Assembly (NCBI GenBank): GCA_965247065.1
Contig: CBDFGN010000006.1
Location: 558,001-622,000, forward strand
Length of the DNA stretch: 64,000 bases
DNA from: CBDFGN01 sp965247065
Lineage (GTDB): Bacteria; Bacteroidota; Bacteroidia; Cytophagales; Cyclobacteriaceae
Direction of reading: 5' to 3'
The translations under genes were made by a program, and so were the position numbers. This document shows, in pieces, positions 1 through 9,530 of this stretch. Position 1 is the stretch's first letter; every line of letters begins with the position of its first letter. The notes below the pieces were generated by a model. That model saw nothing but the letters and a program-made list of their open reading frames with translations, searched no databases and was not told the DNA's origin.

Positions 1-2
1 GA

Positions 3-410
3 GTGGGCCGCCAGGTTGAAGCCTTGCCTATTATCAATCGGATACGGACACGCGCAGGGTCACCAGCAAGCTTGTCGAGACTGGTGAAAGCTGATGGGAG
101 CCCTTCGGGAAAGTACGTCATAGGCCTATATCAGGCCTCAGATTTTACTGATCAGGCAAAGGCCATGGAAATCGTTCAGTGGGAAAGACGCCTGGAAATG
201 GCCCTTGAATCACATCCGGGCCGCCACTTTGACCTGTGGCGGTGGGGAATCGGCGCGACTTGGATGAATGCGTACTTTGAAGTGGAGAAGACCCGGAGGA
301 CCCACATGATTGAAGGCCTCTATACTGCAGGTAGGGATGAATTTCACCCTATTCCTGACATTGAGGTAACCATTAGCCGGGGACTTATTCAGCAGAATCC
401 CGGGTTTTAA
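3..410 (+). CDS. SusD/RagB-type glycan-binding lipoprotein, C-terminal part
   Basis: The gene enters from the left edge, so only about the last 135 residues are visible and the true start lies outside the window. The visible part matches the C-terminal end of SusD/RagB proteins: an ERRLEMALE motif followed by FDLWRWG, then GRDEFHPIPDIEV and a QNPGF terminus. In the family, these surface lipoproteins cap a SusC TonB-dependent porin and bind oligosaccharides at the outer membrane. A susC gene would be expected just upstream, outside the window. The gene anchors the downstream hydrolases to a polysaccharide-utilisation locus, which is an inference from gene order. Confidence 0.9.
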   Translation: MGRQVEALPIINRIRTRAGSPASLSRLVKADGSPSGKYVIGLYQASDFTDQAKAMEIVQWERRLEMALESHPGRHFDLWRWGIGATWMNAYFEVEKTRRTHMIEGLYTAGRDEFHPIPDIEVTISRGLIQQNPGF

Positions 411-600
411 ATTGGCATAGTGGCAATACAACAGGGGACGGCCCAATCCGGGTTCGTCCCCAATTGCTTGTGCGGTGGATAGGCTTCCATTTGTCCACGG
501 AAGAACCGTTCCGGAGCCCAAAGTATCTGGATCTCAATTTTTTGTATCTTAGACTATGCACTTCAAGAGAGGGGGGTTGGGAGGTTTGAAACTCTTGCCG

Positions 601-2433
601 ATGGGCTTGAAGTCGGTCCTGCTTATTTCGTTCATGACTACTGCTTCAGGTCAAGATTTCATTAGAATGGAGGACCAGGCAGGCTTGGGACACCTGACCG
701 ACAACAACGGGGTTGCCGTGGCGGATTATGACCGCGACGGCGACCTGGACATATTTATGGTGGGGTTTTGGTCTTTCGACGATCAAGATGAAACCACCTG
801 GAATAGGCTCTTGAAAAACAACGGCGACGCTACCTTCGCCGACGTTACTCTCGCGGCTGGGTTTGATCGGCAGTTTGTCAATACGAGTGTTCCGGCTGCC
901 CGGGGTGAAAAGATGGGCGCATCTTGGGGAGACTATGACAACGATGGATACCCGGACTTATTTTTAACCAATAGCCGGGAGGATGAACTCTACCATAATG
1001 AAGGCGACGGCTCGTTTGTGAATGTCACGGAGCAGGCGGGTGTTGTGGGTTGCCACGAATGCTATACATCCAGTGGCCTTTGGTGGGATCCTGACCGGGA
1101 CGGAGACCTCGATTTGTATGTGAGCCGCGTGAATGGCAATAACATCATGTACGAGAACAAGGGAGATGGAACATTTGACGAGGTCACAAGTAAATTCCGG
1201 CTTTCCGGCGCGGGTATCACCTGGACAAGCGTGGCAATTGATGCTAATCAGGATGGATTTTTGGATCTGTATCTGGCCAACGATACCCAGGAAAACCAAT
1301 TCTTCGAAAATCAAGAGGGGTCTATATTTCTGGAATCCACCGGGCCATATGGACTGGCGGATGAAGGAGCCGGAATGGGGGTAACAGTTGGTGATTACAA
1401 CAATGACGGCCTGTTTGACATCTATGTCACCAATATTTTCAATCACCACCCTAATCCGTTATACACACAACTTCCTGAAAAAAATTATCGCGACGATGCC
1501 CGGGCAATGGGCGTCGAGGACACTGGTTGGGGCTGGGGAACTCACTTTTTTGACTGTGATCATGATGGGGACTTAGATCTGTATGCTGTTAATGGCGTGG
1601 AGGAAAAGGGAATATTATTCAATGAAGAACAGGTTGATGTAAATAACTTCTTTTTCAAAAGCCTGTTCATGGAGGGTACCGAGAGTTTTGAGGATTTTTC
1701 AGTCGGATCGGCCACCGCCGGTTCGGCAAGAGCCAGGGGACTTGAAGTGTTTGACTACGATGATGATGGGGACCTGGATCTCTTGGTTGCCAATTCCAGA
1801 GATAAGCCTTACCTCTATAGGAACGAAATCATTAAAGATGAGCAGCCTGAATCCAAGAACTGGATTAAAATATGGCTTGAGGGAACTGATTCCAATCGAG
1901 ATGCCTACGGGACTGAAGTTATCGCAATAATCGATGGCAAGACCTATCACCGTTGGCATCACGGGGCGGCTTTTTTAGGCCAAAGTTCAAAGCCGGTGCA
2001 TTTTGGCCTGGGATCCGCGGAGCTAATCGATGAGATCCGAATTACCTGGCCCAGCGGGTTGAACGAAAGCGTTTACGACATTCCGGTAAACCAAACATTA
2101 AGCCTGAGAGAAGGCGACAACACAAGAATAACCGGGGTTCAAGATGATATTCTCAAATCATCCATTGAAGCCTACAATTATCCCAATCCATTTGATGTTT
2201 CCACAACTCTACGCTTTAACGTGACCAAAACTGGCACATTGGACGTAAAGATATTCTCCATTATTGGTGAAGAAGTTTACACAACAAGCCAGTTGGTTTC
2301 ACGAAGCGGTGAAATTCAAATAAGTTGGCAAGGTTCGGATGTGCAAGGGGAGAATCTATCTCCGGGGCTGTACTTCTATACTGCTGAGTTGGAGAAGGAC
2401 CGCGCCTATGGAAAAATGGTTAAGATCAGATGA
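601..2433 (+). CDS. Secreted FG-GAP/VCBS repeat protein with ASPIC/UnbV domain and T9SS sorting tail
   Basis: About 610 residues. A signal peptide (MGLKSVLLISFMTTASGQ) supports the ATG at 601; an in-frame ATG at 556 adds 15 residues. The body has repeated calcium-loop motifs of the form D-x-D-x-D-G-D-x-D (for example DYDRDGDLDIF, DYDNDGYPDLF, DCDHDGDLDLY), as in FG-GAP/VCBS beta-propellers of the CRTAC1 type. An ASPIC/UnbV-like segment follows (WPSGLNESV region, around residues 430-510). The last 80 or so residues (YNYPNPFDVSTTLRF to GKMVKIR) look like a type A type IX secretion sorting domain, so the protein is probably displayed at or released from the cell surface. Substrate unknown. It lies directly after the SusD tail and may belong to the same locus. 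Confidence 0.88.
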   Translation: MGLKSVLLISFMTTASGQDFIRMEDQAGLGHLTDNNGVAVADYDRDGDLDIFMVGFWSFDDQDETTWNRLLKNNGDATFADVTLAAGFDRQFVNTSVPAARGEKMGASWGDYDNDGYPDLFLTNSREDELYHNEGDGSFVNVTEQAGVVGCHECYTSSGLWWDPDRDGDLDLYVSRVNGNNIMYENKGDGTFDEVTSKFRLSGAGITWTSVAIDANQDGFLDLYLANDTQENQFFENQEGSIFLESTGPYGLADEGAGMGVTVGDYNNDGLFDIYVTNIFNHHPNPLYTQLPEKNYRDDARAMGVEDTGWGWGTHFFDCDHDGDLDLYAVNGVEEKGILFNEEQVDVNNFFFKSLFMEGTESFEDFSVGSATAGSARARGLEVFDYDDDGDLDLLVANSRDKPYLYRNEIIKDEQPESKNWIKIWLEGTDSNRDAYGTEVIAIIDGKTYHRWHHGAAFLGQSSKPVHFGLGSAELIDEIRITWPSGLNESVYDIPVNQTLSLREGDNTRITGVQDDILKSSIEAYNYPNPFDVSTTLRFNVTKTGTLDVKIFSIIGEEVYTTSQLVSRSGEIQISWQGSDVQGENLSPGLYFYTAELEKDRAYGKMVKIR

Positions 2434-2583
2434 CGGGGGATGACTTGACCAGCGCGCTTATACCGCTATGCTAATCTTACATCTCGGCTCAGGTCTTGAC
2501 ACTTTTCTTCGCAAATGTCTGGGAGGAGTTTGTCAAAAAACCTATATATCCATATGGAAAAGCAAACTAAACTGCCCTTTGAT

Positions 2584-4677
2584 ATGACTGTCCAACTTAA
2601 GTGCCTGTTTCTACTTGTGTTTCTGGCACTAACCACTAATTGTCAGAAATCGCGTACTTCGATCCCGGATTCGGGGGGAGGTCTTTCGGAAGATGAAATC
2701 ATAAAATTCGGGGTTCACTACGAATATCCTTTCGGCGGGATGATGGCGGACCGGCCAGAATGGATTCCCAAAGGCGCAAAGGACTGGCGCCGGGACCTGC
2801 AGATGATCAAGGATACCGGCTTCAACCTGATCCGGATCCGCGTCGGACTGGATTCCGACATTGACGACATTGCGACACTACTCGACATCTGCCAGGAACT
2901 GAACATCAAAGTGGAGTTCGGCTCTGCCATGTTCTATGTGTCCAACGATTTTGTCAGGAAATATCCCGACTCTAAGATGATCATGGCAAGCGGTGAAAAG
3001 ATCCCGCGGGACGAGCTCGACTACCGCTGGCCCCGGGCCTGTATTCACCATCCGGTATTTCGCACTCAGCGGGATCAGTTTTTTGAACAATGCGCCCAGC
3101 GGTTCAAGGACCATCCCACCATCATAGCCTGGGATATTCACAATGAGCCGTCCTTTAACGAATGCTACTGTGACCACACTCTGGTGGTCTATCGCCGCGC
3201 TGTCGAGAAAGACTTCGGTGATGTCGAGCATTACAACCAACGTTTCGGTACCTCGTTCGCGGTCTTGGATGACGTGGTGCCCCCTAGAAAGCGTTCTGAA
3301 AACGTTGAGGCATACCGCTACTGGCGAGCATTTTTGACCGCCGAACTCAACCGTTATCTCAATGAGCTGCGAGACATTATTAGAAAACACGTGCCCGAAT
3401 TGCCCATTACCTATAACCCTACTAATGCTTATGCAATTAGCCGCAGATCGCAAGACTGGTGGAACCTTGGTAGCTACGAGCTGATGTCATTCAGGCACTA
3501 CTGCAGTTCGGGCGAACACACGCTGGGCAAGGCCATCCACATGGCGATGCTAAAGGCCCTGGGACCGGGAAAGGATATATGGATCGCCGAGTTCCAAGGC
3601 GGCCCAATTAGTTGGGGTGGGCGCGACATACTCTACAACGGCAAGCAGATGGTGCTGGAACTCAACGCCGCCCTGGCCCACAATGTCAAAGGCGTCATTT
3701 TTTATCGCTGGGACCCGTTGCTGAACGGTCCGGAGCCCTGGATCAACGGCATGATTGGGGTGGACACCTACGATACTGAAAGGCGTCTGACCCTGAAAAA
3801 GGGCATCGCCGAGCTGCGTGAGTACCGAGATATTCTTGCGCGAGGTAGGAGCATAGCTCCCAGTGTCGGCATATTCCTTAAACGGGATCACGCTGTTCAC
3901 AGTAGCGAATTGGGCTACGACCTCGAACAAGCAATGAACGGCAATTACTCTATGCTCAGCGCACTGGGATATGAAGTGGCCGTCCTGTTGGATGAGTTTG
4001 ACCCCGCCAACTGCCCCTATGATGTAATGATCTTCCCATACACGTACATCGACGCGGAGTTGGCAGCCGACATTCGGCAGTACGCCGAATCCGGCAGACG
4101 AGCCATTGTCGAGCTGCCGGTCCAGGATATTGATGCGGCCAAGACGGTTGGTAAGCAGTTCGGGGTGCAGGTCGACGGCCACGAAAAACCGAACTACTTG
4201 TTTAATGGATGGGACTTGCGCGGCACGGGTGAGGAGCCTGGACCCGAAAAGGGCGCGTTCGCAGGCTTTGGTGCCCACGAGCGACTCCTGCTGGACGCCA
4301 AGGGAAATAGGGTTTTGTTGACCTACGGCCTGGATGACAGGCCGGCCGTTGTGGTTCCTGAAGGTTTTGGCGACAACGTATTGGTATTCGGTTTCCCGCT
4401 GGGCAGAACGCATTTCACGATGCTGCACCAGGATTTGAGAAACTTCGTGGGGGCATTCATCGGCCAGAAGGTTCGGCCGGATATCCTGCTGAAGGGTGTC
4501 CCCGATGAGTACCGTGCCATCGTCGAGACGCGGGTGATCGAGACCCAGAAAGAGGGCCTGTTGTTCGTCATCAACCGCGGCTTGTACGACTATGACCTGG
4601 AAGTCGAGGTGAAAGGTTACCAGCCCATCAAAACGAAAGTCGGCATATACAGCGTCACAAAGGAACTGCTGAGATGA
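2584..4677 (+). CDS. GH42-like beta-galactosidase-type lipoprotein (copy 1)
   Basis: About 697 residues, near the usual GH42 length. The ATG at 2584 is chosen because it starts a lipoprotein signal ending in LALTTNC; ATGs at 2515 and 2554 would add an atypical leader. The TIM barrel begins around HYEYPFGGM. The putative acid/base Glu sits in WDIHNEP (about residue 205) next to a GH42-like ECYCDHT segment and a following NQRFGTSF stretch. The putative nucleophile Glu is in WIAEFQGGP (about 345). A trimerisation-like A4-type middle domain and a small C-terminal beta domain follow. The family removes terminal beta-linked galactose or related sugars, but the exact substrate cannot be assigned. 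A paralog lies at 9531-11810. Confidence 0.8.
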   Translation: MTVQLKCLFLLVFLALTTNCQKSRTSIPDSGGGLSEDEIIKFGVHYEYPFGGMMADRPEWIPKGAKDWRRDLQMIKDTGFNLIRIRVGLDSDIDDIATLLDICQELNIKVEFGSAMFYVSNDFVRKYPDSKMIMASGEKIPRDELDYRWPRACIHHPVFRTQRDQFFEQCAQRFKDHPTIIAWDIHNEPSFNECYCDHTLVVYRRAVEKDFGDVEHYNQRFGTSFAVLDDVVPPRKRSENVEAYRYWRAFLTAELNRYLNELRDIIRKHVPELPITYNPTNAYAISRRSQDWWNLGSYELMSFRHYCSSGEHTLGKAIHMAMLKALGPGKDIWIAEFQGGPISWGGRDILYNGKQMVLELNAALAHNVKGVIFYRWDPLLNGPEPWINGMIGVDTYDTERRLTLKKGIAELREYRDILARGRSIAPSVGIFLKRDHAVHSSELGYDLEQAMNGNYSMLSALGYEVAVLLDEFDPANCPYDVMIFPYTYIDAELAADIRQYAESGRRAIVELPVQDIDAAKTVGKQFGVQVDGHEKPNYLFNGWDLRGTGEEPGPEKGAFAGFGAHERLLLDAKGNRVLLTYGLDDRPAVVVPEGFGDNVLVFGFPLGRTHFTMLHQDLRNFVGAFIGQKVRPDILLKGVPDEYRAIVETRVIETQKEGLLFVINRGLYDYDLEVEVKGYQPIKTKVGIYSVTKELLR

Positions 4678-4683
4678 GACCGC

Positions 4684-4870
4684 GCAGGTGCGTCGTTAGA
4701 GTTCAGACTGGCCCTCTCCGACACCGCCAGGTTGTCAATTCGTGGTGGTTTTGGGTGTTTCCTGGCATCGGAGCGCTTGAGCCGGTCTCGGACATTCTGA
4801 TTGCTGGCGCAAGGAACAACAGGTTAAACCGGCTGTGCATTGTGCTTTCAACGCCTCAAAAACTTCCAGC
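4684..4870 (+). pseudogene. Relic of a GH2-type enzyme C-terminal segment
   Basis: Between the GH42-like gene and the GH2 gene, translated pieces resemble the C-terminal region of GH2 enzymes. One frame reads LEFRLALSDTARLS (about 4696-4734). After a shift the next frame reads NSWWFWVFPGIGALEP and then DILIAGARNNRLN and VLSTPQK (about 4735-4866). The complete GH2 protein downstream has the matching order NWWRFWVYPDLGSVEP, GVLVAKQLNDEV and VLLTPSKEN. No start, catalytic domain or intact frame remains. It is best read as the decayed end of a second, deleted GH2 gene. The alignment was made by eye. Confidence 0.6.
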
Positions 4871-4922
4871 CTCGTTGCACATTTACAGCCGAGGCCTCTT
4901 ATAATTGACAGTGAGAAAACTT

Positions 4923-7844
4923 ATGAAGCTAACAAAGTCAAACAGGTTAATAAGAGCCATAACGATCACATTGTGTACGTTAATGCTCTTCCCGGATTCG
5001 ATTAGTGCCCAGAACGAGTCCGGAAGAGAGTCCATGGACTTGAGTGGTGACTGGTCCTTCCGTCTCGATCCTGCTAAAGTGGGAGAGCTCGAAAACTGGT
5101 TCGAAAAGCCCTTGGAGGAGGAAATCAATTTGCCTGGCACCACCGACGAAGCGGGATTTGGCAACAAGGCTACGGAATCCGACGTGGGGAAGTTGACCCG
5201 GAAGGTAAGCTTTTATGGCCCCGCCTGGTATCAAAAGACAATTAATATACCCGATTCGTGGGATGGACGTTATGTCGAGCTTTTTCTGGAACGGGTCATG
5301 TGGGAAAGCAAGGTCTGGCTCGATGACCATTATGTTGGTATGGCTGAAAGCCTCTGCGTCCCCCACCGCTTTAATCTGTCGGACGTTATCAGTCCAGGGA
5401 GTCACACAATTACTCTGCGTATTGACAACCGATACAAGTATAACATAGGCATGGATTCGCCCTGGAAGGCGTCCACCATTGCGACCATAGGTCAGAAGGG
5501 TGCTCGGATGTGGACGATGGCGGTCACAGACGAAAGCCAAACCACCTGGAACGGTGTGATCGGCCGCATGGAGATCACCGCCTCCGACCCCGTTTGGATT
5601 GAACGGTTCGAGACATACCCGGATCTCGACAAGCAGCAAACTAGAGTAGTGACCATCGTCCGCAATCGTCCTGGAGTGGTGGCCACGGGACGTTTGACTA
5701 TCTCAGCAAGAGGAGATGATCACAGCATGGGACCGGTCACGGGCAATTTTCGCACCAAAGGCCTCGATGAGCAGGTGATGGAGGGTCGGCACGCAGTTTC
5801 ACTTGCGAAGGTCTCTGGGCCTTTCTATACCAAATCCGCTCAAACCCGGGTCGAAATCACCCTCCCATTTGGTGAAGGTGCAAAGCTTTGGGACGAGTTC
5901 TCCCCCTCCCTTTATGAATTGACTTTGGACTTATCTGCCAAGTCAAATGGCAAAACCCTCTCGGACCAGAAAAGCGGCACCTTTGGCCTGCGAGAATTCG
6001 TCGCTGATGGAAGAGACCTTCAGCTAAATGGGCGTACAGTCTTCTTGCGTGGCCACCAGGATAACTGCATTCACCCACTGACCGGTTACCCTCCCATGGA
6101 CACAAATTACTGGCTTGAGTTTCTCAAGAAGTATCAGGACTACGGTCTTAATCACATGCGGTTCCATTCCTGGTGTCCGCCCGAGGCGGCCTTCGCTGCG
6201 GCTGATCAGCTGGGCATGATGTTGCAGGTGGAGAGCCCCATGTGGGATGACTACGGCGAGGTGGGTCACTTACCCGGCCGGGCCGGATTCATCCGGTACG
6301 AAATGGAGCGGATACTCGATGCCTACGGCAATCACCCCTCTTTCTGTATGCTTTCCGTGGGTAACGAACTCGGACCGGGAACGGAATTCTATCTGCAGTA
6401 CCTGGTGGAGGTGCTACGCGATCGCGACGATCGGCACCTCTATACCTGCGCTTCCGCTCCCTCCTCCAACTTGCGCAACGATGATTTCGTGGTAGGAGCC
6501 AATGGACAAACCGGTGACTGGGCCTGTTCCTTAACGCGCACCTGTTTTCGTGGCCTGAAACGCTGGAATGGCCAAAACGATCAAGATTTTCGGGATGACA
6601 TAGTGGATTTCAAATGCCCCATTCTCTCACATGAGATAGGACAGCACACGAGTTTTCCCAACTATTACACGTGGTTTAATTCCGAGAAATACTCAGGCCA
6701 TCTGGAAGCCCGATACATTGATACTTTTCGATTACGGTTTGAAAAACATCATCTCCCCGAGCGCGGGCACGATTACGCCAAGGCGTCAGGTGCACTCCAA
6801 CTGTTGCTTTACAAGGCAGAATTGGAGGTCAATCTACGGACCCCAAATGTATCGGGATACCACCTGAACGGATTGTCTGACTATCCGGGTGAGGGAGTGG
6901 CTCTAATAGGGGTTCTTGACGCGATGATGGACTCAAAGGGCATCGCAACTGGTGAAGAGTTTCGCCAATTCCACAGCGAAACGGTTCCATTAGTGAGAAT
7001 ACCCCGGCAAAATATGCTAAGCGGCGAGCCCTTTGAAGCCCTGGCTGAAGTCCGCCATCATGGACCTCATGACCTCAATGGCTCAACCTGGCATTGGGAG
7101 ATCACTAGTCAAGAAGGAAAGAAAATAAAGAAGGGCAGCTTCATTGATTCCGACGTACCTACCGGTGAGCTGGTGACATTAGGAAACATTCGCACGAATT
7201 TGCCAAAAATCAAAAAAGCCCAAGAATTGACACTCACACTGTGGTTGGAAGATGGCAAAGCCAGGAACTGGTGGCGATTTTGGGTGTATCCGGATCTAGG
7301 GTCAGTTGAGCCTGGCCGCGGTGTGTTGGTAGCTAAGCAGTTGAATGATGAGGTGAAGGCCGCTTTGCAATCGGGGCGAAGTGTGTTACTCACTCCATCA
7401 AAAGAAAATGTTAAGCAGGTCGCGGACGCCAAATTTTGGACAGAATTTTGGAGCAGAGGCCAGTCGGTAGGATCCATGGGCATCTATTGCGATCCCGAAC
7501 ATCCGGCTTTCGCACAGTTCCCCACCCGGTCGCATTCAGACTGGCAATGGTACGACCTGCTCACCGACTCCTATGTAATCATCATCAATGACCTCCCATT
7601 CGAATTCGAACCGGTGGTGCACATGATCGACTTCTTCAAGACCAGCTATCGCCTGAGTTTGGTCATGGAGGCCAAAGTGGGAAATGGCCGCTTGTTGATC
7701 TCCACCCTCAACCTGGGCAACGAATCTGGGAGGACTATCTCTCAAAAGCAGATGTTAAAAAGCCTTTTGGAATATGCTGGCTCGGATGATTTTAAGCCAA
7801 GTCATTCACTTAGTCTGGAACAACTGGAAGTGCTACTAAAGTAA
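4923..7844 (+). CDS. Secreted GH2-family beta-glycosidase
   Basis: About 973 residues, normal for large GH2 enzymes. The ATG at 4923 gives a signal peptide ending near PDSISAQ; TTG 4905 and GTG 4911 upstream are less likely. An N-terminal jelly roll (LSGDWSFRLDP, then WYQKTINIP and VELFLERVMWESKVWLDD), an Ig-like middle domain and the barrel (LNGRTVFLRGHQDN onward) are in GH2 order. Candidate acid/base Glu is in SVGNELGPG (about residue 484) and candidate nucleophile in SHEIGQH (about 572). GH2 covers beta-galactosidase, glucuronidase and mannosidase activities, and the motifs do not decide between them. It follows the GH42-like gene on the same strand and precedes a sulfatase, consistent with joint attack on a sulfated glycan. 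Confidence 0.87.
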   Translation: MKLTKSNRLIRAITITLCTLMLFPDSISAQNESGRESMDLSGDWSFRLDPAKVGELENWFEKPLEEEINLPGTTDEAGFGNKATESDVGKLTRKVSFYGPAWYQKTINIPDSWDGRYVELFLERVMWESKVWLDDHYVGMAESLCVPHRFNLSDVISPGSHTITLRIDNRYKYNIGMDSPWKASTIATIGQKGARMWTMAVTDESQTTWNGVIGRMEITASDPVWIERFETYPDLDKQQTRVVTIVRNRPGVVATGRLTISARGDDHSMGPVTGNFRTKGLDEQVMEGRHAVSLAKVSGPFYTKSAQTRVEITLPFGEGAKLWDEFSPSLYELTLDLSAKSNGKTLSDQKSGTFGLREFVADGRDLQLNGRTVFLRGHQDNCIHPLTGYPPMDTNYWLEFLKKYQDYGLNHMRFHSWCPPEAAFAAADQLGMMLQVESPMWDDYGEVGHLPGRAGFIRYEMERILDAYGNHPSFCMLSVGNELGPGTEFYLQYLVEVLRDRDDRHLYTCASAPSSNLRNDDFVVGANGQTGDWACSLTRTCFRGLKRWNGQNDQDFRDDIVDFKCPILSHEIGQHTSFPNYYTWFNSEKYSGHLEARYIDTFRLRFEKHHLPERGHDYAKASGALQLLLYKAELEVNLRTPNVSGYHLNGLSDYPGEGVALIGVLDAMMDSKGIATGEEFRQFHSETVPLVRIPRQNMLSGEPFEALAEVRHHGPHDLNGSTWHWEITSQEGKKIKKGSFIDSDVPTGELVTLGNIRTNLPKIKKAQELTLTLWLEDGKARNWWRFWVYPDLGSVEPGRGVLVAKQLNDEVKAALQSGRSVLLTPSKENVKQVADAKFWTEFWSRGQSVGSMGIYCDPEHPAFAQFPTRSHSDWQWYDLLTDSYVIIINDLPFEFEPVVHMIDFFKTSYRLSLVMEAKVGNGRLLISTLNLGNESGRTISQKQMLKSLLEYAGSDDFKPSHSLSLEQLEVLLK

Positions 7845-8001
7845 CTTGGGTGAAACCGTTATACCTTATCCGCACGGCGACATCCTTCATTTCATTTTTG
7901 CTTTTGATCCTGGTTCAACGCTTGAAGCAAAAGTTGGAGTAAACAAAGGCTGCCCAACATTAAGACTTTGTAAAAAAATAAGTTAAATGGATTTGTAAAA
8001 T

Positions 8002-9390
8002 ATGTCTATTAAGAGGAAGATAATCTTAACAATCGTTGCAATAGCTCTTCTTTTTCCAGCTTGCAGTGCCAATGAGAAAGAGCAAAATCGTCCGAACATC
8101 CTGTTCATCTTGGCGGATGACCTGGGCTGGCGGGATCTGGGTTGTTATGGGAACAACATTCATGAAACTCCTCACATCGATAAACTAGCAAGCGATGGTA
8201 TGCGAGTCACAGATGCCTACGCCGCGTCTCCGGTGTGCAGTCCAACCCGCGTAAGCATTATGGCCGGAAAATACCCCTCACGTACAGGCATCACCAATTG
8301 GTTGCCCGGTGATAACTATCAGGACACGCCCCTTCTATGTGACGAAACCGCGCAGTTTATGCAGCTGGAAGAGACTACGCTGGTTGAAGCAATGAAGGCC
8401 GGCGGCTGGCAGACCGCCTTTGTCGGCAAATGGCATTTGGGTGAAAAGCCTTATTACCCCCAGCACCAGGGATTTGACATCAATGTTGCGGGGAATCACT
8501 GGGGACATCCCCATGAGGGGTGTTTCAGCCCGTATCAGATGGAACATCTGGAAGACGGACCCGAGGGAGAATACCTGCCCGACCGCCTGACCAGCGAAGC
8601 TATCCATGCAATGGAAGGCTTATCCAAAGAGGAGAAGCCATGGTTGATATATATGAGCTACTACACGGTGCATGGACCCTTCCACGCCAAAGCGGAGAAG
8701 GTCAGGAAGTACAAGGAGAAAGCGAGCCAGGCGAATGTCGAGCTCAATGCGGAATATGCTGCGATGGTCGAATCCCTGGATGAGAATGTGGGGCGCATTC
8801 TCCGATGGCTTGACGAAAAGGGTCTTCGGGAAAATACGATCATCGTTTTCACCTCCGACAACGGAGGCTTTCATCGTGCGACTCATAACTGGCCGCTGCG
8901 CGGCTACAAAGGGGAGTTGTATGATGGCGGCATTCGTGTACCCTGGATCGTCCAGTGGCCCGGAGCAACAAAACCTGGCTCCGTAAGCAACAAGCCGGTC
9001 ATCAGTACGGACTTTTACCCGACCATCCTTGAGATGACCGGGCAGGCCCTGAGGCCCACGCAACACCGCGACGGGGTGAGTCTGGTGCCGCTGCTAAAAA
9101 GTGATCCGGATTTCGACCGCGGCCCGATGATCTGGCATTATCCGCACTACCTGCCCCGTCACCACGCAGTACCGGGCAGTGCGATCCGGATCGGGGACTG
9201 GAAATTCATCCAGTATTATGAAGATGGACGCCAGGAACTCTACAACCTGAAACTGGACATCGGAGAATCCGATAACCTCCGGGAACGCATGTCTGAAAAA
9301 GCGGCTGAAATGAAGGCCCAATTGGATGCGATGCTGAAAGAACATGGTGCGAAGATCCCTGCTCCTGATCCCGGGTACAAGAATAAGTGA
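8002..9390 (+). CDS. S1-family sulfatase lipoprotein
   Basis: About 462 residues. The N-terminus is a lipoprotein signal with lipobox LLFPAC at residues 16-21. The metal-binding ILADDLGWRDLG follows (Asp39, Asp40), then the formylglycine motif C-S-P-T-R with Cys79. GKWHLGE and the TSDNGG metal site are also present, and the length is typical of S1 enzymes. The family hydrolyses sulfate esters after conversion of the motif cysteine to formylglycine; no maturase gene lies in this window. Sitting between GH2 and GH42-like genes, it probably desulfates the same glycan. The S1 subfamily and sulfate position cannot be told from these motifs. Confidence 0.92.
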   Translation: MSIKRKIILTIVAIALLFPACSANEKEQNRPNILFILADDLGWRDLGCYGNNIHETPHIDKLASDGMRVTDAYAASPVCSPTRVSIMAGKYPSRTGITNWLPGDNYQDTPLLCDETAQFMQLEETTLVEAMKAGGWQTAFVGKWHLGEKPYYPQHQGFDINVAGNHWGHPHEGCFSPYQMEHLEDGPEGEYLPDRLTSEAIHAMEGLSKEEKPWLIYMSYYTVHGPFHAKAEKVRKYKEKASQANVELNAEYAAMVESLDENVGRILRWLDEKGLRENTIIVFTSDNGGFHRATHNWPLRGYKGELYDGGIRVPWIVQWPGATKPGSVSNKPVISTDFYPTILEMTGQALRPTQHRDGVSLVPLLKSDPDFDRGPMIWHYPHYLPRHHAVPGSAIRIGDWKFIQYYEDGRQELYNLKLDIGESDNLRERMSEKAAEMKAQLDAMLKEHGAKIPAPDPGYKNK

Positions 9391-9530
9391 TCTGAGGAGA
9401 AGAACAGATGAAAGGAAACGAACAGATAATAGCGGAGCCCTCCCACGGGCGTTATCTTAAAAATGTTAATACCCACAAAGGAGAATGCGAAAAAGTTAAC
9501 TAAATTCCTGCTTTAGAATTCGACTCAAAA

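Noticed and set aside
4674..4904. A small gene between the GH42-like and GH2 genes
   Set aside because: Its only meaningful part matches the GH2 C-terminus, and the match needs a frameshift, so it is a relic.
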